A stretch of 41,004 bases of DNA from Pyrinomonadaceae bacterium (GTDB lineage Bacteria > Acidobacteriota > Blastocatellia > Pyrinomonadales > Pyrinomonadaceae), in NCBI GenBank assembly GCA_022843305.1, contig JALHNX010000025.1:1-41004 (forward strand), read 5' to 3'. The notes beneath the pieces were generated by a model. The model worked only from the letters and a program-made list of their open reading frames with translations, had not been told where the DNA came from and ran no database searches. This document shows positions 24,186 to 34,191 of the stretch, one piece after another; the first letter of the stretch is position 1, and each line of letters opens with the position of its first letter. The position numbers were made by a program, and so were the translations under genes.

Positions 24186-25652
24186 CTAAGTTGAAATCAA
24201 TTTTCTGTTGTTTTCTTGCTCTTGATGAGCTATTAGATTTCGAGAAAGGAAATCTTTATTTACATAAGACTTTGATAAATCCCACTCAAAATAAGCAAGT
24301 AATAATCTTTCGAGAGTCCACTGCAAATGCTGTGTTGCAACAAATAAAGCACTAAATTTATAATCTGCAAATTCGTCGCCGTGAACAATTTTGTTACGAA
24401 TAGTTGTTAATGACCAATTATTGCCTCCTCCAGTTATACCCCAAAGATCGCTTAAATCTACCTTGTAATAATCGCAATGCTTATTAAATGCGTAGGAAAA
24501 AGAAATTCTTTCAAGTGAAGATAGATTTTCATAAACAAGTTTTCTTTTCTCTGTTTTTTCCTTACCTGCAAGCAAATTTTGTTCTTTTAACCATTTCTGC
24601 ATTTTTTTCTTAGTTTCTTTCCACTCTTTTGCCTCATCTTCTTGAGAAAAAATAAACTCTAAATTGTTTTGACGACGGAATAACAACACCAGAGTTTCCA
24701 AAGAAGAAAATAAACTCGTAAATCTTGCTTCGGCTGTGAGTCCTTTATGCGGCAAAACTCCACGAATTGAATCTCTTAATAGGTCAATAAATGTTTCATT
24801 GACAAATTTACTGTAAGCCTGTTGTAAAAAATCCTCGTAATGCTGTGGTTCAATTAGTCCATCATCAACATAATATGTAGATTTTGAATCTGGAATGGAG
24901 ATATTTCCTCGATAAAATCTGGTATGACCTATCGAATCAAATACCTCCCATCCAATACAGACGCTACGTTGTCTTGATGCAAATGATGAAAGAAGTAAGA
25001 AATCATCAAGTTGACGTAAAAGTTTATCATCTATTTTTTCACTTCCTTTTGGGTCATTCCACAAATTAGTTTCTGCAACTAAATAACTTGTGGTTACAGT
25101 GTCTCCAACTTCATTTTTACGATGCTTATAGTGCTTTTGAAAATTCAAAAACAGATCGTTTGATAAAGAAAATGATTTAGTTCTAACAGATTCAACTTTT
25201 ACTTCACCTGTGTAAGAACTTGAAATTATCTGAGCCGGAGTTAAGACAATACTTGGAGTTATCCAAAAACGACATTCTGTAGGAGAAATCTCTCGATTAA
25301 GTATATGTTCAATTCTTAAATCAGTAGGTTCGGCTTCCCAAATAGATTCTAATAAATTTATTCCGTATGCCTTTGAAGTCATGCCTAGAGAATAAACATT
25401 ATCTGCACTAATGCGTAGCAAAGTTTCATCCAATTCTTTCCTTTCCGCTAAAATTGAAAATTTCCAAAATTTATTGAAAGCACGTTCTATAAAAAGTGCT
25501 TGTTCGGAAGAAGGAAGTAGGATAATTAAAACTCGATCTTTCGGTTTTTCGGGTAAAAAAACCTTACATCTAAGTTTTTCAATTTTTATCTCATCTTCAC
25601 CTGTTATAGTTGCTTCGAGTTGATAATCTTCTTTTCTATCGGTCGCAATCAT
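24186..25652 (-). CDS. ApeA-like HEPN-domain protein, candidate anti-phage defence RNase
   Basis: The 488-residue protein has an N-terminal beta-rich region (about 1-290) resembling the ApeA N-terminal domain in size and position. An all-helical C-terminal domain (about 300-470) follows, with RFTSLFSSLETLVLLF at its first helix and TTIRNKIVHGDEF near its end. Arg419-Asn-x3-His424 is the R-x4-6-H motif of HEPN ribonucleases. ApeA-type proteins protect against phages, probably by cleaving RNA. The gene is strikingly A/T-rich next to thiC and uses AT-ending codons, indicating transfer. It sits alone, without a partner antitoxin, between two thiC 3' ends. The HEPN motif is seen directly; the ApeA assignment is from pattern recognition. 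Confidence 0.7.
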   Translation of the reverse strand: MIATDRKEDYQLEATITGEDEIKIEKLRCKVFLPEKPKDRVLIILLPSSEQALFIERAFNKFWKFSILAERKELDETLLRISADNVYSLGMTSKAYGINLLESIWEAEPTDLRIEHILNREISPTECRFWITPSIVLTPAQIISSSYTGEVKVESVRTKSFSLSNDLFLNFQKHYKHRKNEVGDTVTTSYLVAETNLWNDPKGSEKIDDKLLRQLDDFLLLSSFASRQRSVCIGWEVFDSIGHTRFYRGNISIPDSKSTYYVDDGLIEPQHYEDFLQQAYSKFVNETFIDLLRDSIRGVLPHKGLTAEARFTSLFSSLETLVLLFRRQNNLEFIFSQEDEAKEWKETKKKMQKWLKEQNLLAGKEKTEKRKLVYENLSSLERISFSYAFNKHCDYYKVDLSDLWGITGGGNNWSLTTIRNKIVHGDEFADYKFSALFVATQHLQWTLERLLLAYFEWDLSKSYVNKDFLSRNLIAHQEQENNRKLIST

Positions 25653-25667
25653 TATTAAAAATTTAGG

Positions 25668-27737
<2,070 letters not shown>

Positions 27738-27755
27738 AACTTCGACTCTATATGT

Positions 27756-27784
27756 AGTTTACAAATATGAGGATTCTCTTGCAA
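27756..27784 (-). promoter_or_regulatory. Candidate promoter for thiC and its riboswitch
   Basis: Reading the minus strand, TTGCAA (27784-27779) and TAAACT (27761-27756) are 17 bases apart, each 4 of 6 to consensus. Transcription would start about 27748, roughly ten bases before the riboswitch. No better pair was found between the riboswitch and the inverted repeat at 27820. Confidence 0.4.
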
Positions 27785-27819
27785 TAAAGACGTTTTTTAG
27801 ATTTTTACATATTCCGATG

Positions 27820-28039
27820 ACGGCTCTTGCAAAGTCAGAAAAAGCGGGCGCAGTGAGAGCAAACCTTTCCTAACCTGTCATTGGTTTGATCGGGTCGTTT
27901 TCAACTTCAATTTAAGAAAAAATGAAAGTTTATCAAAGAAGTTACCACAAATTTGAGGTCGGGAAGGGTTGCTCTCTGCGCCCGCCAAACAAGCATTGTG
28001 GAGAATGTTCGGGAAAACCTCTGACTTTGCAAGAGCCGT
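27820..28039. repeat. 220-bp inverted-repeat (fold-back) element upstream of the thiC promoter
   Basis: The outer arms 27820-27839 and 28020-28039 are a perfect 20-bp inverted repeat (ACGGCTCTTGCAAAGTCAGA). Farther in, 27843-27868 and about 27961-27986 again pair nearly perfectly around GCGGGCGCAG. Together about 45 bp of each end are inverted copies around a unique A/T-rich centre. It fills most of the gap between the thiC leader and the stop of the upstream gene (28055). It could be a MITE-like insertion, with or without terminator activity for the gene upstream. No flanking duplication was found. Confidence 0.6.
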
Positions 28040-28054
28040 AGTTATACGAAAATT

Positions 28055-29557
28055 TTATTTAACGACCTGCGCCGCCGTGTTTTCCGGCACGCCGTTGCCG
28101 TTAAGAATGCTCAGAAGATTTCTGGAAACCGTTGCATCGCCCGTCAGACGATTGTGTTCGGCGCACGAATCGGGTGAACTGTTGAGAATAACGTTTGAAT
28201 TTATGTTCTTCAGGTTTCCGATTTTTAAAAACGAACCGAGCAGCGAGCGTTTCGGCACAACGCCGTCACCGGGCGAGAGCAGAACCTTTTCGGTTTCTTC
28301 CTTGGTTATTTTTCTGCCTCTCGAATTTGTAAACGAAGTTGCGTTGAATTCGGTTTTCCAAACGCCATTTTTCCCATCGCGGCGGATTATCATGCCGTCA
28401 ACCGTCTGCCGGCATTCCGCGCCGAGATAAAATGTCGGCACCGGATTTCTGCGCGTCGGCACGGCATCGAGCGCGGCTTGAAAATGTTTGGCGCGAAGCA
28501 GAACGGCGCGAAAATACGCTTTTGCCTGCGCCTGTTCGGTCGCGTCGAATTTTTTCGTAAAATCTTTGTCCGAATAAACCGTCCAACCGTATTTTTCCCA
28601 CGTCGCGGGATTGTAAAGGTCAATTCTCAAAGGCTTTAGGTTTTCGTCAAAAACCCGCGCCGTTCCGGCATGCGGCAAAAGCTGGTAAATCGAGGGAATC
28701 GTAAAAAGATCGGCGCGGCTCAGGTTCTGGACGAACGGCAGATTGAGTTTCCCGGTGCCGAAAAGCGAAAACCCGTTAATCATCGAATCGAGTGCGCCGG
28801 TCGCGCCCGCGTTCGGTGTCGCAACCATCGAAATGCTGTTGAAATACGAAGCGCCGCGCCACGCCGGTCGCGTTCTCCGCGCTGTCAGATCGGCTTTGCC
28901 GTACATTGCCGCGTAACGCGCGATACGTCCGCCCATCGAATGCGCGATGACGTTGAATTTCAAATCGGGACGATTCAGCCCCGCGCGCAGTTTGTCCAAT
29001 TTCTGCAAAAGAATCTGCGCGTTTCCGACGTTATCGAATCGCCAGTCGTAAGGGAAAACATAAAACGTATCGGCATCGCCGCCCGCTTGCGGGTCATCAA
29101 TTTTGCCTTCGGTAAAGCCGTCAGCCTGCAAAGTTTCGATCAATTTTTGATAAACTTCGACCTTCGGCGTAAATCTGATGAGTTGAATCTCGCGCAAAAT
29201 GTCGCCCGGGATGAGATTGTCGCGGTTTGCCTTGAGATTCGGCGAAATCGGCAGACGCAGATCGTCGTCTTTGGCGCGCGTCAGATCGAACCAAACCGTT
29301 TTATTGGTGGTTTTATTGACAAGCTCCGAACCGATCAAACCCGGAATAAGAATCACCGGCAATCTGCCTTTCGCAGTATTTTTCACTTCCGCCTGCGCTT
29401 CTTTTTTGCTTTCCTTTTTCTCGCTTTTTTCCTCTGTCCGGACTTCGCTTTTTTCATCTTTCTTTTCGTCCTGCGCCAAAACGCTTTGTCCGAAAACGAG
29501 CGATAAAGCAAAAAGCATTGCCATAAAGCATCGGTTCAACCTGTAATTTTTCGACAT
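28055..29557 (-). CDS. Secreted LCAT-like acyltransferase/lipase (alpha/beta hydrolase)
   Basis: The 500-residue protein has a signal peptide (hydrophobic core about residues 10-25, cleavage after QSVLA), followed by a highly charged Lys/Glu linker (residues 30-62). The hydrolase domain begins VILIPGLIGSEL at about 68, then FPYDWRFDN near 168 and the nucleophile elbow VIAHSMGGR with Ser207. The acid and base are likely in SPGDGVVPKRS and SCAEHNRL near the C-terminus. This matches the lecithin:cholesterol acyltransferase family (PF02450), which transfers or releases acyl chains from phospholipids. The substrate here is unknown. It probably acts in the periplasm or outside the cell. Confidence 0.87.
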   Translation of the reverse strand: MSKNYRLNRCFMAMLFALSLVFGQSVLAQDEKKDEKSEVRTEEKSEKKESKKEAQAEVKNTAKGRLPVILIPGLIGSELVNKTTNKTVWFDLTRAKDDDLRLPISPNLKANRDNLIPGDILREIQLIRFTPKVEVYQKLIETLQADGFTEGKIDDPQAGGDADTFYVFPYDWRFDNVGNAQILLQKLDKLRAGLNRPDLKFNVIAHSMGGRIARYAAMYGKADLTARRTRPAWRGASYFNSISMVATPNAGATGALDSMINGFSLFGTGKLNLPFVQNLSRADLFTIPSIYQLLPHAGTARVFDENLKPLRIDLYNPATWEKYGWTVYSDKDFTKKFDATEQAQAKAYFRAVLLRAKHFQAALDAVPTRRNPVPTFYLGAECRQTVDGMIIRRDGKNGVWKTEFNATSFTNSRGRKITKEETEKVLLSPGDGVVPKRSLLGSFLKIGNLKNINSNVILNSSPDSCAEHNRLTGDATVSRNLLSILNGNGVPENTAAQVVK

Positions 29558-29602
29558 TAATTTCTCCCTTTTACGACAACTAAACTCAAACCTTCTTGAA
29601 AT

Positions 29603-30889
29603 TTAATCCAAAATGTCTGATGAAGGCAAGGTTCTATTCGTTGTATTTTCATAATTTACAAGCGTTTCGGCGGGTGATAAAAGCGTGTAATGAATACCGC
29701 GCCAGACGATTTTGCGTGAAATGAGAGCGCACACCGAATTGTAAAAAAACAGCGCGGGCGAAAAAATCCAGAGCGTAGTTTGCGTCCAAAACTGCTTTTC
29801 AAGTGCGCTCTCGTAATTTTCCAAGACCAATTTCACGGCATTCAGACGAAACCGCGATTTGCCGATGCTGAATGCGGAAATCAAAAACAAAGAAACGAGC
29901 GAAAACCAAAACGCAAACGAATCAGCCCGATAAAAAAATAAATTAAAAATCCCCCAAATCCAGACGAGATTGAAAAGTCCCGCGCCGATAAACGACAATT
30001 TCCAAAGATGCGGCGCGTAAACCCGCGTAATTTTCATCTGCCGCGTCGTAAATTCAAGACATTCGCGCCAATTACAATTTTCGATTGAAACCGCGAGTGC
30101 CTGCGGAACGAAATAAATCGGCAAAGCGGCTTCGTTCATTGCCCGCGTCACCGCAAAATCATCGGAAAGCGTCCCGCGCCAACGCTCGCGCATTTCGATC
30201 TTTTCAAACGTCGCGCGCCGCAAAGCCATCGAACCGCCCCAGCAAAAATTGCTTTTCAGGTTTGCGCCGAGTGCCGACGCAATCGAAGCGTTCCAAACCG
30301 AGCGCATTTCGGACGCGAAACCGAAATTTTTCGAGATAAACCACCGATATGCGGTCGCCGCGCCGATTTTCTCGTCCGCGAGCGGTGCAATCAAATTCCG
30401 CAGCCAATCTGCCGACGGACGCGCGTCGGAATCCACGAAAACAAAAACTTCCGATTCATCCGCGACGTGCAGAACGGCTTCGCGCAGATTATGAACTTTC
30501 TGGCTTTCATTCTCGGCTTTTCCGGCGACTACTAATTTTTTAACGCAAAGACGCAAAGACGCGGAGTTTTCCGATAAAATTCGCTGCGCCTCTGGGTCTT
30601 TGCGCTGAATAATTTTGTTAATGACCGAAACAGATTCATCGGTTTCCGAATCAACGACAAAGATCACTTCGTAGCGCGGAAAATTCTGGCGGAAAAGTGC
30701 GTTGAGGTTTTCTTCCAGGTCTTCGTCAAGCCCGCGGCACGGCGCGATTATCGAAACAAACGGCGTAAAATCGGAAAGCGGTTTGCCGAGTTCTTTTTTG
30801 AAAAAAATCAAATAATCGATCCCGCCGCGAAAAGATTTCCAGCTCAAAAAAACCAAAACGGCGGCGAAAAAGTAAAAAACGAAAATCAT
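29603..30889 (-). CDS. GT2/GT21-family glycosyltransferase, ceramide-glucosyltransferase or HpnI-like, membrane-bound
   Basis: The start at 30889 (MIFVFYFFAAVLVFL) is chosen because upstream codons read through an interspersed repeat. The 428-residue product has an N-terminal membrane helix, then FVSIIAPCRGLDEDLEEN, VIFVVDSETDESV, the metal motif VFVFVDSDARP, TLSDDFAVTRAM and the processive-type RQMKITRVY. Two to four membrane helices follow in the C-terminal third. These D, DxD, D and R-Q-x-x-R motifs are those of ceramide glucosyltransferase and of HpnI, which adds a sugar to hopanoid side chains. An in-frame 70-bp repeat (30541-30610) is inserted between the first two acidic motifs. It is followed by an LCAT-like gene and preceded by waaA. 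Confidence 0.82.
   Translation of the reverse strand: MIFVFYFFAAVLVFLSWKSFRGGIDYLIFFKKELGKPLSDFTPFVSIIAPCRGLDEDLEENLNALFRQNFPRYEVIFVVDSETDESVSVINKIIQRKDPEAQRILSENSASLRLCVKKLVVAGKAENESQKVHNLREAVLHVADESEVFVFVDSDARPSADWLRNLIAPLADEKIGAATAYRWFISKNFGFASEMRSVWNASIASALGANLKSNFCWGGSMALRRATFEKIEMRERWRGTLSDDFAVTRAMNEAALPIYFVPQALAVSIENCNWRECLEFTTRQMKITRVYAPHLWKLSFIGAGLFNLVWIWGIFNLFFYRADSFAFWFSLVSLFLISAFSIGKSRFRLNAVKLVLENYESALEKQFWTQTTLWIFSPALFFYNSVCALISRKIVWRGIHYTLLSPAETLVNYENTTNRTLPSSDILD
30541..30610. repeat. Interspersed palindromic repeat inserted in frame in the GT2 gene
   Basis: AACGCAAAGACGCAAAGACG starts at 30541 and TGCGCCTCTGGGTCTTTGCG lies at 30585-30604, an imperfect inverted repeat built of CGCAAAGA units. 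It is translated without stop as IIQRKDPEAQRILSEN plus SASLRLCVKKL, a stretch that has no counterpart in the motif order of related enzymes. Confidence 0.6.
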
Positions 30890-30894
30890 TTTAG

Positions 30895-31051
30895 TCGGAG
30901 CGCAGGCAGCTTGCCTGCATCGCGTTCGGCGCTGACCGCACGAACGCCGAAACGTGCATAATAAAAAACCAACTTGAAAGCTAAAGCCGCATTTTCGTCT
31001 GTTTTCGCTTCGCTGAACAGACACTTGCAGGCAAGTTGCCTGCGCTCCGAC
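30895..31051. repeat. Pair of inverted REP-like palindromes (26 bp, 25/26 match)
   Basis: The arms are 30895-30920 and, inverted, 31026-31051. Each is itself palindromic (GCAGGCAGCTTGCCTGC) and carries GGAGCGC outside. A related copy is at 35391-35416. The pair fills the 163-base gap between waaA and the GT2 gene. Because both genes lie on the minus strand, the pair may act as a transcription attenuator or just be a REPIN. Confidence 0.7.
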
Positions 31052-31052
31052 T

Positions 31053-32339
31053 TTAAAGTATTTGCTTCAGATTCTCGATCGTTTTCGCGGTCGCGCCGCG
31101 ATTTTTTTGCATTACTTCGAGCGCGTTTTTTGAAATTTCCGCGCGTTTTCCCGCATCTTTCAAAAGCTCTGCCAAATCTCGCGCCAAATCTTCGGCAATG
31201 GTTTCTTTGTTTGTTTCAGGCAATTGGATAAGCGCGTTTTTGTCTAAAAACTCCTTGACCGCCGCCGTAAAATTCATCGTGTAAAAGCCGGTAATAATCG
31301 CTTTTTCCGCGACTGCCGGTTCTAAAATGCTCTGTCCGCCGTGCGGAATCAGGCTGCCGCCGACGAAAACGATTTCAGCCAGCGGATACGCGGCGCGAAG
31401 CTCGCCAATCGAATCGAGCAGAATGATTTCCGCCGTTTTATCTTTTTCGGACGCGCTTTCCGAACGCCGAACCCATTCAAATCCTGTTTTTTCAATAATT
31501 TCGGCAACCTCCGCAAAACGTTCGGGATGACGCGGAACGATCAAAAGACGCGGCAGTTTTTCGGGCGAATTTTTCCAAAGCAGTTTAAATGCTTCGAGAA
31601 TCCATTTTTCCTCCGGTGCGTGCGTACTTGCCGCGAGAATCAGCGGCGCGTCTTCCGTAATCGCAAAGCGTTCGCGGAAAACTTCGGTCAACCCGCTCGT
31701 TTCAAAACTCTGGTCAAACTTGATATTGCCCGTCACTTTGACCTTGCCCGGATGCGCGCCGAGCGTCATCAGGCGTTTCGCATCCGCGTTTCCCTGCATC
31801 AAAGCCAGATCAAGATAATTCAAAACGCGGCGGATAAAATTTTTGATATACGAGTAATTTTTAAATGATTTTTCCGAAAGTCTGCCGTTGACGACGATCG
31901 TTTTCGCACCGCTTTTATTGGCTTCGCGCAGAAAATTGAACCACAACTCGGTTTCCATCAAAAGCACGACAGCGGGTTTGAAATGCCGCAAAGCGCGGCG
32001 GACGCTGAATTTGAAATCGAACGGGAAATAAAAAACGGTTTCGGCTTGATCTTTAAAAATGTTTCGGGCGAGGTCTTGTCCGGTTCGCGTCGTCGTCGAA
32101 ATTATCAAGCGATGCGCGGGAAATTGTTTTTTCAGTTCTTTAACGAGCGGTCGCGCCGCGTTCGTTTCGCCGACCGAAACGCAGTGCAGCCAGACAACGC
32201 GCCGTTCATCGGGCGTAAAATCCGGCAAAAAACCCAATCTCTGCCAAAATCCCGACGCGTATTTTTCGCGTTTGAGCAAAAAAACCGGCGACATCAGAAT
32301 GAAGCCGACGGTCAGAAGAAAACTGTAAAGTATGAACAT
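31053..32339 (-). CDS. waaA: 3-deoxy-D-manno-octulosonic acid (Kdo) transferase
   Basis: The start at 32339 (MFILYSFLLTVGFILMSP) is chosen; longer readings begin in heptamer repeats. The 428-residue protein has an N-terminal membrane anchor, then VWLHCVSVGETNAARPLV, in which the Glu of SVGE is the catalytic base of GT30 enzymes, and IISTTTRTGQDLA. The C-terminal domain has ILAASTHAPEEKWIL, RLLIVPRHPERF and FVGGSLIPHGGQSILEPA, all standard WaaA segments. It adds Kdo from CMP-Kdo to lipid A precursor at the inner membrane, so the organism makes LPS or a Kdo-lipid A. It follows efp on the same strand. Confidence 0.96.
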   Translation of the reverse strand: MFILYSFLLTVGFILMSPVFLLKREKYASGFWQRLGFLPDFTPDERRVVWLHCVSVGETNAARPLVKELKKQFPAHRLIISTTTRTGQDLARNIFKDQAETVFYFPFDFKFSVRRALRHFKPAVVLLMETELWFNFLREANKSGAKTIVVNGRLSEKSFKNYSYIKNFIRRVLNYLDLALMQGNADAKRLMTLGAHPGKVKVTGNIKFDQSFETSGLTEVFRERFAITEDAPLILAASTHAPEEKWILEAFKLLWKNSPEKLPRLLIVPRHPERFAEVAEIIEKTGFEWVRRSESASEKDKTAEIILLDSIGELRAAYPLAEIVFVGGSLIPHGGQSILEPAVAEKAIITGFYTMNFTAAVKEFLDKNALIQLPETNKETIAEDLARDLAELLKDAGKRAEISKNALEVMQKNRGATAKTIENLKQIL

Positions 32340-32343
32340 TTTC

Positions 32344-32425
32344 AGTCGAGAGTCGAGAGTCGGGAGTCGAGAGTCAAAAGAAATTTTCAAACTGACTCTT
32401 GACTCCCGACTCTCGACTCTCGACT
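32344..32425. repeat. Heptamer-built inverted repeat between waaA and efp
   Basis: The arms 32344-32376 and 32393-32425 match at 32 of 33 positions as an inverted repeat with a 16-base loop. Each arm consists of GAGTCGA-type heptamers in tandem. On the minus strand it follows the efp stop (32426) immediately, so it may end or attenuate transcription before waaA. Length and perfection exceed an ordinary terminator. Confidence 0.75.
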
Positions 32426-32989
32426 CTATTTAACGCGTTCCATATATTTCGATTCCGACGGATTGACGCGAATCTTTTCGCCGGGGACGATAAACGGCGG
32501 CACGTAAAGCGTTACGCCGTTTTCCAAAGTCGCCGGTTTGTTTGAGTTCGACGCGGTCGCGCCTTTCATGACGGGTTCGGTTTCCGAAACGACCAGTTCC
32601 ATCGAAGCCGGAAGCGTAATGCCGATCGGCGTTCCTTCGTAAAATTCGACATCAATTTTCAGTCCTGCCATCAGCCACTGCGCCGCGTCGCCGAGTTCTT
32701 CTTCGGTCAGCGAAACCTGTTCGTAGGTTTCCGAATTCATAAAATGATGATGCGAGCCGTCCGAGTAAAGATATTCCATCTTTTGCTGGTCTAACCTGAC
32801 GACGTTGAGCGTGTCGTTCGAGCGAAAACGATGCTCGAACGAGTTTCCGGTCAAAAGATTTCTGAGCCGCGTCTGCACCATCGCGCGCAGGTTGCCCGGC
32901 GTGTGATGCCGGAATTCCATCACCTTGACGGGCGTGCCTTCAAAAAGAATAACCATTCCTTTTCTGATATCGTTTGCTGAAATTGCCAT
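32426..32989 (-). CDS. efp: Translation elongation factor P
   Basis: The start at 32989 (MAISANDIRKGMVILFEG) gives exactly 187 residues, the usual EF-P length; longer readings are rejected. The KOW-like domain I contains FRHHTPGNLRAMVQTRLRNL, domain II EYLYSDGSHHHFMNSETYEQ, and domain III ends FIVPGEKIRVNPSESKYMERV. EF-P relieves ribosome stalling at polyproline. The loop tip that is Lys34 in E. coli (PGK) or Arg32 in EarP-type species reads PGN here, with Asn33 at the tip. The modification of this EF-P, if any, is therefore neither the beta-lysine nor the rhamnosyl-Arg type. Confidence 0.97.
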   Translation of the reverse strand: MAISANDIRKGMVILFEGTPVKVMEFRHHTPGNLRAMVQTRLRNLLTGNSFEHRFRSNDTLNVVRLDQQKMEYLYSDGSHHHFMNSETYEQVSLTEEELGDAAQWLMAGLKIDVEFYEGTPIGITLPASMELVVSETEPVMKGATASNSNKPATLENGVTLYVPPFIVPGEKIRVNPSESKYMERVK

Positions 32990-33154
32990 AAACTTGTAAA
33001 AAAATCTCCGTATCTTAAAAATCTGTCGATGATCGCAAAAGAGATAGTTTAATTTTTGCGAGCCGCGTTTGTCCAGTTCGCAGAATTTCGCGTCCGCGCT
33101 TTCAGCCGTCAACCGGTCGGCGCGTCGCTGAAAGATTTGTAGTGTTTAGATGAC

Positions 33155-33249
33155 GGTCAGAACCATCTGCGGTAGCGGATGGTTGAACTTTCCGAACAAA
33201 GATTCTCGAATGAAAACATAAACCGCCCGCTTGCGGCAGACGGTTCTGA
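33155..33249. repeat. REPIN-like pair in the efp upstream region; rest of 32990-33354
   Basis: 33155-33183 (starting GTCAGAACCATCTGCGG) and 33220-33249 (ending CAGACGGTTCTGAC) are inverted copies of a REP unit, about 24 of 30 matching, 36 bases apart. The gap 32990-33354 is divergent and must hold promoters for efp and for the lipoprotein gene. None was strong enough to call. It also contains the hairpin at 33309-33334 described with the lipoprotein. Confidence 0.55.
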
Positions 33250-33308
33250 CACGCCAACCCTGTCTATTCAGTTAGTATCTACCAGCAAATTGTCGTATCA
33301 TTTTGTTT

Positions 33309-33334
33309 GTGTCAAAAACCACCCTTTTTGACAC
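33309..33334. repeat. Hairpin repeat, left copy flanking the lipoprotein gene
   Basis: GTGTCAAAAA and TTTTTGACAC form a perfect 10-bp stem with a 6-base loop. The first 22 bases recur at 33939-33960, right after the lipoprotein gene, with 20 of 22 identical and in the same orientation. It lies 20 bases before the start codon at 33355. Confidence 0.65.
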
Positions 33335-33354
33335 GCTAAAAGTAGAAAATAAAT

Positions 33355-33939
33355 ATGAATAAGTTTTATTTAACTTTGATAACATTTTGCCTTTTATTTT
33401 CTGCGTGTAATGTGTCACCGACACCTCCATCCCTTCAGACTAATGCGCCGATTGTTCTACCAGCAAAAGAAATTGAATGGAAAGAGTTTGTTTCGGAAGA
33501 AGGAAGATTTAAGGTCAACTTTCCCGGTGCACCCCGCCAATCATTCAAAGAAATCGATACACAAGCTGGAAAAGCTAAAACTACTATTTATAGTGTTGCT
33601 TTAACTGAAGATTACTTTGAAGTTAGATATGGAGATTTTCCTGCTGAACCCGACGTAGATCGAAATAATCTTAAATCGTATTACGATTTTATTCGTGATA
33701 ATACTTTGAAACTTCAATCATCCACTTTGTTAAGCGAACGTGATCTTTCACTTAACGGAAATCCGGGTCGAGAATTAGTTATTAATTTCAATGAAAACTA
33801 CACTATATACAGGTTTTTCTTAATCGGGAATCGAATATTTCAAACAACTACAAGAGTTGGGATTTCTCGTAAAGATGATCCACAAATTCAGGAAAGATCA
33901 AATAAGTTTCAAGACTCATTTCAAATTATCGAAAAATAG
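33355..33939 (+). CDS. Small secreted lipoprotein, PsbP-like fold possible
   Basis: The 194-residue protein starts MNKFYLTLITFCLLFSACN, a signal peptide with a lipobox ending at Cys18, so it is probably a lipoprotein. The mature part begins with a Pro/Thr/Ser linker and then EWKEFVSEEGRFKVNFPGAP, a segment typical of PsbP/DUF1795-like small periplasmic domains. YFEVRYGDFPAE and GRELVINFNENYTIYRFFLI follow. It is much more A/T-rich than the genes around it and is flanked by near-identical hairpins, suggesting acquisition as a unit. Function unknown. Confidence 0.85.
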   Translation: MNKFYLTLITFCLLFSACNVSPTPPSLQTNAPIVLPAKEIEWKEFVSEEGRFKVNFPGAPRQSFKEIDTQAGKAKTTIYSVALTEDYFEVRYGDFPAEPDVDRNNLKSYYDFIRDNTLKLQSSTLLSERDLSLNGNPGRELVINFNENYTIYRFFLIGNRIFQTTTRVGISRKDDPQIQERSNKFQDSFQIIEK

Positions 33940-34117
33940 TGTCAAAAACGCCCCTTTTTGGAACGGTCAAAAAAGTGTCTCATAAGCACCGTTTTTGGGA
34001 CAGTCTAAACCCTTATAAGTAATAGAAATAAGCCTTTTTCGTCAGATACGGCTTTTTTCTGTTTTGTCTCATAAACCGTCTCATAACTAAAGTCCCAAAA
34101 ACGTATGGCTTTTGACA
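33939..34117. repeat. Cluster of hairpins after the lipoprotein gene; noncoding 33940-34191
   Basis: A second copy of the flanking hairpin starts at 33939 (its first base is the last base of the stop codon). CGTTTTTGGGAC at 33990-34001 is repeated inverted at 34092-34103, with TTTTGACA beyond it. AAGCC (34030-34034) and GGCTT (34050-34054) followed by six Ts could be a simple terminator for the lipoprotein gene. A 72-codon minus-strand frame crosses this area but reads through the repeats and is not supported. Confidence 0.5.
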
Positions 34118-34191
34118 CATTTTTTGTGAAACGAAAAACTTTACGAAACCAGTTTTCAGCCGCGTCGAATTTACAAACCGGCGAAATATTT

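Noticed and set aside
30890-31024. N-terminal extension of the GT2 gene by 45 residues
   Set aside because: It is a Cys/Arg-rich translation of the REP pair at 30895-31051.
32990-33112. N-terminal extension of EF-P by 41 residues
   Set aside because: The internal Met at 32989 gives the exact family length and the extension shows no conserved features.
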